Below, piece after piece: positions 59,619 to 64,000 of a stretch of DNA of 64,000 nucleotides; position 1 is the first letter of the stretch; the number at the start of each line of letters is the position of its first letter. The stretch is from assembly GCF_001458335.1 (NCBI RefSeq), contig NZ_CYTO01000024.1:504857-568856 (forward strand), given 5' to 3'. The position numbers and the translations under genes were made by a program. The notes beneath the pieces are model-generated. The model saw only the letters and a list, made by a program, of their open reading frames with translations. It was not told the origin of the DNA and made no database searches. This stretch comes from Cognatishimia activa. GTDB taxonomy: Bacteria > Pseudomonadota > Alphaproteobacteria > Rhodobacterales > Rhodobacteraceae.

Positions 59619-59742
59619 CGAAATACGGGGGAACTAAGTGGAATTCCTCGCGTTTTGGGGGTGGAAACTTGTTTACTGTCCCTCCATACTTATGGTTAGG
59701 TATCCTTAACCGCAGCATAAGAAGAATAAAGGCGAACAAACA

Positions 59743-59982
59743 ATGGCTTCGGATAGACAGAACCTCCAGGACGCATTCCTGAATCACGTACGTAAGACCA
59801 AGGTTCCGGTCACAATCTTTCTCATCAATGGTGTGAAATTGCAGGGTGTCATCACTTGGTTTGACAATTTCTGCGTTCTTCTGCGCCGCGATGGGCAAAG
59901 CCAACTGGTCTATAAGCATGCGATTTCGACAATCATGCCGGCCCAGCCGATCAGCCTTTATGAGGGCGAAGACGCCCAATAA
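59743..59982 (+). CDS. hfq: RNA chaperone Hfq
   Basis: Hexameric Sm-like protein that pairs small RNAs with mRNAs. The 79 residues carry Sm1 ([27 protein letters not shown]) and Sm2 ([11 protein letters not shown]) and a very short C-terminal tail, as in other alphaproteobacteria. The gene is followed by hflX, the usual order. It is of interest for the candidate small RNA downstream of recG. Confidence 0.97.
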   Translation: MASDRQNLQDAFLNHVRKTKVPVTIFLINGVKLQGVITWFDNFCVLLRRDGQSQLVYKHAISTIMPAQPISLYEGEDAQ

Positions 59983-60003
59983 ACGAGGGTGTAGAACTAT
60001 CCT

Positions 60004-61278
60004 ATGATGGAACACGAAACGCATGTCACCCGCGCTTGGGTGCTGCGTCCCGAAGTAAAATCCGCAGATCAAAAACGCGACGCCTCTTCTGCTTTGGAAG
60101 AGGCGGTTTCACTTGCGGCTGCGCTTCCGAATTTGGAAGTTGTCGGCGCAGACGTTGTGCGGCTACAAAAAATTCAGCCCGGTAAGTTGTTTGGCTCAGG
60201 CAAGATTGAAGAACTTGCCGCAAAACTGAAGGCTGAAGAGGTCGAATTGGTTCTCATTGATGGACCCGTGACGCCTGTTCAGCAGCGCAACTTGGAAAAG
60301 GAATGGAAGGTTAAACTTCTGGACCGGACCGGGTTGATCTTGGAAATCTTCTCTGACCGTGCGCGAACCCGAGAAGGGGTACTGCAGGTCGAGATGGCGG
60401 CGCTGTCCTATCAACGGACCCGGCTTGTGCGCGCTTGGACCCACTTGGAACGCCAACGTGGTGGTTTGGGCTTTGTGGGTGGTCCTGGTGAAACCCAGAT
60501 CGAGGCGGACCGCCGGGCGATTGACGACCAACTGGTGCGTCTCCGCCGCCAATTGGCGAAGGTGGTCAAAACCCGCGAGCTGCATCGCGGTGCGCGGGCC
60601 AAAGTGCCTTATCCAATTGTTGCGCTTGTGGGCTACACCAACGCCGGAAAGTCTACGCTTTTCAACCGGGTAACCGGGGCTGAGGTGCTCGCGAAAGACA
60701 TGCTTTTTGCGACACTTGACCCAACCATGCGGCGGCTTGAGTTGACCGATGGGCCAGAGGTCATCCTGTCCGATACGGTGGGCTTCATCTCTGATCTGCC
60801 GACCGAATTGGTCGCAGCCTTCCGCGCGACTTTGGAAGAGGTGTTGGCCGCGGACATCATCCTGCATGTGCGGGATATTTCGCATCCAGAAAGCGATAAT
60901 CAAGCCGAAGACGTGCATACCATCCTGACCCAACTAGGTGTGTCAGAGGATATTCCCCAGCTTGAGGTCTGGAACAAGATCGACCTTCTTGAAGAAGACG
61001 ATATTGCAGCGATGCATGCCAAAGCGGCGCGGGCAGACGATATCTATTCGATTTCAGCCATCACTGGCGAAGGCATCGACCTGCTGCTTGCAGAGGTCAC
61101 AAAGCGCCTTCAAGGCGATGTGAAAGTCGAAGTGCTGAATTTGCCGTTCTCGGCTGGAAAAGAACGGGCTTGGTTGTTCGCCGAAAACATTGTCGAAGAT
61201 GAGACGCAAACAGATACCGGTTTTGACATCACGGTGAAATGGACCCCGCGTCAGGCGGCCAAGTTCAAATCACTTTAG
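60004..61278 (+). CDS. hflX: GTPase HflX
   Basis: Ribosome-associated GTPase that splits stalled or heat-damaged ribosomes. The 424 residues have the N-terminal HflX domain (KLFGSGKIEELA), a coiled linker with GGLGFVGGPGETQIEADRR, and the G domain with GYTNAGKSTLFN (G1), DTVGF (G3) and NKID (G4). It begins 21 bases after hfq and is probably co-transcribed. Two adjacent ATGs (60004, 60007) are possible starts. Confidence 0.95.
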   Translation: MMEHETHVTRAWVLRPEVKSADQKRDASSALEEAVSLAAALPNLEVVGADVVRLQKIQPGKLFGSGKIEELAAKLKAEEVELVLIDGPVTPVQQRNLEKEWKVKLLDRTGLILEIFSDRARTREGVLQVEMAALSYQRTRLVRAWTHLERQRGGLGFVGGPGETQIEADRRAIDDQLVRLRRQLAKVVKTRELHRGARAKVPYPIVALVGYTNAGKSTLFNRVTGAEVLAKDMLFATLDPTMRRLELTDGPEVILSDTVGFISDLPTELVAAFRATLEEVLAADIILHVRDISHPESDNQAEDVHTILTQLGVSEDIPQLEVWNKIDLLEEDDIAAMHAKAARADDIYSISAITGEGIDLLLAEVTKRLQGDVKVEVLNLPFSAGKERAWLFAENIVEDETQTDTGFDITVKWTPRQAAKFKSL

Positions 61279-61296
61279 GCGGTGCGTGGCTTGGGC

Positions 61297-61896
61297 TTAA
61301 TTGGCCTCTGCGAACAGTCCCAGACCTTTCAAAGATGCCTTGGCCGTGATCCAAAGTTCAGCTTCGCTGTGCAACGCCTTTGAGAGCGTGTTGAGGCCAA
61401 GTAGGGACGCTTGAAGGGCCAGCGCCTTGGCATGTGCATCGGTGTCCGCCGGGAGTTCTCCGTTTTGGATGGCGATCGTCAAAAGGTGTTCCAAACGTGC
61501 TGCGCTTTGTAAAATCCAGTCTTCTAAGAATGGACCGAGTTCGTCGTGGCTGCCGGCGAGCTCTGCAAGCGCATTCACAATCATGCAACCGCGGTGGTGC
61601 CGATCCTCTGCGCGCACCCTGCAGATCGTTTTGAACATGACAGTGATCAATGGAAGTATGGGTTCGTCGTCATCAATCTCGGCCAATACATGGTCGGGCG
61701 AGAGGGCCGCATATGATGTCAGCGCGGCTTTAAACAGCGCTTCCTGCGAGCCGAAGGCGTTGTAATAGCTGGATCGAGTGATCCCCAGGCGTTCTGACAT
61801 GGCTTTTACGGATGTGGCCGCATAGCCGTCGCTCCAGATTGCCTGCATGGCTTCTGAAACGGCCAGATCTTTATCGATTTTTGACGGGCGTGCCAT
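61297..61896 (-). CDS. TetR-family regulator of the dehalogenase unit
   Basis: A 199-residue TetR protein with the helix-turn-helix TSVKAMSERLGITRSSYYNAFGSQEALFKAAL (about residues 28-60) and a C-terminal domain with cysteine in HHRGCMIVNA, typical of the AcuR/NemR-like group. It is divergent from the haloalkane dehalogenase gene, with a 22-bp operator-like palindrome between them, so it probably represses that unit and itself. AAGGAG precedes the ATG. Inducer unknown. Confidence 0.88.
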   Translation of the reverse strand: MARPSKIDKDLAVSEAMQAIWSDGYAATSVKAMSERLGITRSSYYNAFGSQEALFKAALTSYAALSPDHVLAEIDDDEPILPLITVMFKTICRVRAEDRHHRGCMIVNALAELAGSHDELGPFLEDWILQSAARLEHLLTIAIQNGELPADTDAHAKALALQASLLGLNTLSKALHSEAELWITAKASLKGLGLFAEAN

Positions 61897-61928
61897 TTTG
61901 CTCCTTCACAGCTTCGTGAACAATTTCA

Positions 61929-61950
61929 TTTTGTACATATATGGACAAAA
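61929..61950. promoter_or_regulatory. 22-bp operator-like palindrome between tetR and the dehalogenase gene
   Basis: TTTTGT (61929-61934) and ACAAAA (61945-61950) flank the palindromic core CATATATG (61936-61943); only the pair at 61935 and 61944 does not match. It lies 33 bp from the tetR start. A second TTGTACAT occurs near 62017. TetR dimers bind such sites, so it is the probable operator. Confidence 0.6.
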
Positions 61951-62085
61951 CCAGTTCACCATGTTTTATACATAGGTGTTCAAAACTGATTTCGTCAAGC
62001 TAAACTCGCATGATTTGTACATGGGGCACGCCTTTTGGGCGTGGCCGCGGGATCGGTTTGTCCAAAAACGCAAAAAGGACCAAAA

Positions 62086-63051
62086 ATGATACGACCGATC
62101 ATTCTGGCGGCCTGTCTTGTGGCAGCGACCGCGCTAACTGGGTGGGCGGAGCCGAAGCTCCCTGTGCCCGAAATTTCTGAAGACCAGCCGTTTCCAGTTC
62201 AGGAAACGCGCGTGCTGGACAGTACCATGACATGGATTGAGACCGGCGAGGGCGCACCAGTGCTCTTCCTGCATGGCAATCCGACGTCGTCTTACCTCTG
62301 GCGCAATGTTTTGCCTGAAGTCGGCAAGACACACCGCGCGATTGCGGTGGACCTGATTGGTATGGGTGGGTCAGGCAAGCCTGACATTGCTTATACATTC
62401 GCAGATCATGCCCGGTATCTCTCTGCTTTCATTGATAAAATGGAACTAACTGAGTTTGCGCTTGTGGGTCATGATTGGGGGGCGGCGCTTGCTTGGGACT
62501 TTGCATCCCGTCACCCTGAACGAGTCACAGCACTTTCCTTCATGGAAGGCGTATTGCCGCCATCCTTCCCATTGCCTGGTTACGAGGTCATGGGTGAAAC
62601 CGGAGAGGCGCTGCGCGCTTTGCGCACTCCTAATGTGGGTGAAGAGCTGGTCATCACGCAAAACATGTTCGTCGAACAAATGCTGCCGGGATTTGTAAAT
62701 CGCCCGCTTGGTGAGAAAGCAATGGCCGCATATCGGGCGCCGTTTGAACGCCCGGCGGATCGTTTCCCAACTTTGCAGTGGCCGCGCGAACTGCCGATTG
62801 GTGGCTCTCCTGAAACCAGTGTTGACCTGATGGGGCGGATCACCCGCAGCATGGCAGCACCCGCGTTCCCGGTTCAGCTGCTTTATGTGGAGCCCGGCGT
62901 CATTGCCCCTGCCGAAGCGGTGGAATGGTACCGCGTGACGATCCCTGGACTGGAAACCCATTACGTCGGGCAAGGGCTGCACTTCTTCCAAGAAGATCAC
63001 CCAAAAGCCATCGGTCTTGCCATCTCTGATTGGCTGCGCCGCCAGAACTAA
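62086..63051 (+). CDS. Exported haloalkane dehalogenase (HLD-II type)
   Basis: Should hydrolyse carbon-halogen bonds in alkyl halides to alcohol and halide. The 321-residue alpha/beta hydrolase has the full HLD pentad: Asn65 in LHGNPTSSYLWRN, nucleophile Asp130 and halide-binding Trp131 in GHDWGAALAW, Glu154 in FMEG and His299 in GLHFFQED. Unusually, it starts with a signal peptide (MIRPIILAACLVAATALTGWA), so it is predicted to be periplasmic. The ATG at 62086 follows AAGGA. An AhpD-like gene follows after 27 bases. True substrate is not known. Confidence 0.88.
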   Translation: MIRPIILAACLVAATALTGWAEPKLPVPEISEDQPFPVQETRVLDSTMTWIETGEGAPVLFLHGNPTSSYLWRNVLPEVGKTHRAIAVDLIGMGGSGKPDIAYTFADHARYLSAFIDKMELTEFALVGHDWGAALAWDFASRHPERVTALSFMEGVLPPSFPLPGYEVMGETGEALRALRTPNVGEELVITQNMFVEQMLPGFVNRPLGEKAMAAYRAPFERPADRFPTLQWPRELPIGGSPETSVDLMGRITRSMAAPAFPVQLLYVEPGVIAPAEAVEWYRVTIPGLETHYVGQGLHFFQEDHPKAIGLAISDWLRRQN

Positions 63052-63078
63052 TCTATTCTTAAAAAACTAGGATTAAAA

Positions 63079-63642
63079 ATGTTTACCTATCACGACGAAA
63101 CCACTGCGCCGAGCGCGTCAGTGCCGCTGCTGCAACAATCTAAGAAGGCTTATGGTTTTCACCCTAAACTCCACCAGACCATGGCCGAAGCGCCCGCAAC
63201 TTACGCAGCATATCTCGAAACCTACCGATTGTTCACGGAAGAGACCTCGCTGACACCACTTGAGCAGCAGGTGGTGATGATGGCGTCAAATTTTGAGAAC
63301 CGCTGCCATTATTGCTGTGCTGGCCATACCATGTTGATGAAGATGATTGATGCGCCAGCGGACGTGATTGAAGCGTTGCGCGATGGACGTGAACTCGCAG
63401 ATCCAAAGCTGGAAGCGCTGCGGACATTCGCACGGGACCTGCTTTTGATGCGGGGCCATGTAGGGGATGAGCGTCTGGAGGCGTTTTTGGCAGCTGGATA
63501 TGATCGAAAGCAGGCGCTTGAGGTCTTGGTTGGCCTGTCTTCTAAACTCCTGTCGAACTTTACCAATGCCCTTGCACATACGGAACTGGACGACGCGGTT
63601 GCGCCATTTGAATGGATCCATCCGGACCAGCGTGCGGCCTAA
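63079..63642 (+). CDS. AhpD-like carboxymuconolactone decarboxylase family protein
   Basis: A 187-residue helical protein with the redox-type motif CHYCCAGH (Cys76, Cys79, His83), which in AhpD-like proteins supports peroxidase or thiol exchange activity. A second cysteine next to the motif (Cys80) is unusual. In the same operon as the dehalogenase, it may handle a reactive by-product or give peroxide protection; this is inference. Followed by a strong terminator. Confidence 0.85.
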   Translation: MFTYHDETTAPSASVPLLQQSKKAYGFHPKLHQTMAEAPATYAAYLETYRLFTEETSLTPLEQQVVMMASNFENRCHYCCAGHTMLMKMIDAPADVIEALRDGRELADPKLEALRTFARDLLLMRGHVGDERLEAFLAAGYDRKQALEVLVGLSSKLLSNFTNALAHTELDDAVAPFEWIHPDQRAA

Positions 63643-63663
63643 GCTTAACGGATTTTGGTACCA

Positions 63664-63699
63664 AACCGCGCATCTGAAAACAGGTGCGCGGTTTTTTTT
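63664..63699 (+). terminator. Intrinsic terminator of the dehalogenase operon
   Basis: CCGCGCA and TGCGCGG (63666-63672 and 63685-63691), extended inward by CTG/CAG with an AAAA loop, followed by eight Ts. Confidence 0.9.
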
Positions 63700-63703
63700 G
63701 CGT

Positions 63704-64000
63704 TTAGGGCAGAAGCCTCGTAACGCCAACCGCAGCCGCACGCGCGAGGTCTTCATCCAATGACATCGGCACATATTCCCCGCGACGCCATAGCTGGGCC
63801 ATGTCGTCGTAATAACGGCTTAAGAAGTGACCCGATTGACCCGTGGAAATGATAAAGACAGAACTGTCAGGATCCGCAAAGTCATAAACGCCGCGATAGG
63901 CTGCTGCATGGCTGTTCAGGAACGGATCTGGTCCTTTGCCAATGGTCTTGCCGCGCTGCAAAGTGTTATCCCCACCGCTGGTGGATTGGCGGATGTTTAC
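63704..64000 (-). CDS. Penicillin acylase family protein (3' end only)
   Basis: The last 98 residues of a gene that enters from beyond the right edge; the frame is open to position 64000. NIRQSTSGGDNTL, YRGVYDFADPDSSVFIISTGQSGHFLSRYYDD and LWRRGEYVPMSLD match the C-terminal part of the beta chain of penicillin amidases, Ntn hydrolases that also include acyl-homoserine-lactone acylases. The catalytic N-terminal serine lies outside the window, so substrate cannot be judged. Confidence 0.88.
   Translation of the reverse strand, partial: VNIRQSTSGGDNTLQRGKTIGKGPDPFLNSHAAAYRGVYDFADPDSSVFIISTGQSGHFLSRYYDDMAQLWRRGEYVPMSLDEDLARAAAVGVTRLLP

Overview
The window is a stretch of chromosome from an alphaproteobacterium of the order Rhodobacterales, most likely the Roseobacter group. 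Evidence for this is the CtrA gene preceded by a SciP/DUF1153 gene, the dusB-ntrBC-ntrYX-trkAH-hfq-hflX order, an NtrC without the sigma-54 contact loop, DUF6477/DUF6456 genes, an MttB homologue without pyrrolysine, and the typical pyrH-to-lpxB envelope cluster. Almost all of it is core genome. I see no prophage, insertion sequence, CRISPR array, rRNA or tRNA gene.

Layout. 1-11913: the end of miaA (minus strand), then a long co-oriented run pyrH, frr, uppS, cdsA, rseP, a 46-residue membrane protein, bamA, skp, fabZ, lpxA, lpxI, lpxB. This run links ribosome recycling, undecaprenyl and phospholipid precursors, site-2 proteolysis, outer-membrane assembly and lipid A synthesis. dxr, which relatives carry between cdsA and rseP, is absent here. 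11998-19148: mnmA, then sciP-ctrA (cell-cycle control), ligA-recG (DNA repair), and a 40-residue membrane protein behind an array of four TGTTCTCA octamers. 19190-24752: a candidate small RNA with three UGUCCC loops, a NifU/IscU-like gene, hisI, gluQ, trmFO, an enoyl-CoA hydratase and a thioesterase, with two further structured intergenic regions.

24753-36955: a MocR regulator, rplM-rpsI, then a long minus-strand series: P-loop ATPase, metA, a frameshifted hydrolase, ppk2, tetR and a small membrane protein. Next come a FadL-type porin, an EamA transporter, a sugar epimerase and guaA. 37209-49227: mttB homologue, DUF6477 and DUF6456 genes, glyoxalase-like protein, peroxiredoxin, lipA, two c-type cytochromes, hpt, a Coq10/RatA protein, a ferric-reductase-like flavoprotein, amt, pncC and pgpA. 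49387-61278: the nitrogen and potassium block dusB, ntrB, ntrC, ntrY, ntrX, trkA, trkH, hfq, hflX. 61297-64000: a small accessory-looking unit (TetR, exported haloalkane dehalogenase, AhpD-like protein) and the 3' end of a penicillin acylase gene.

The most noteworthy signals are outside the proteins: the octamer array, the small membrane protein and the UGUCCC-loop RNA downstream of recG; a 92-nt rod-like hairpin upstream of trmFO; and a strong minus-strand terminator near 24410 that has no minus-strand gene upstream of it.
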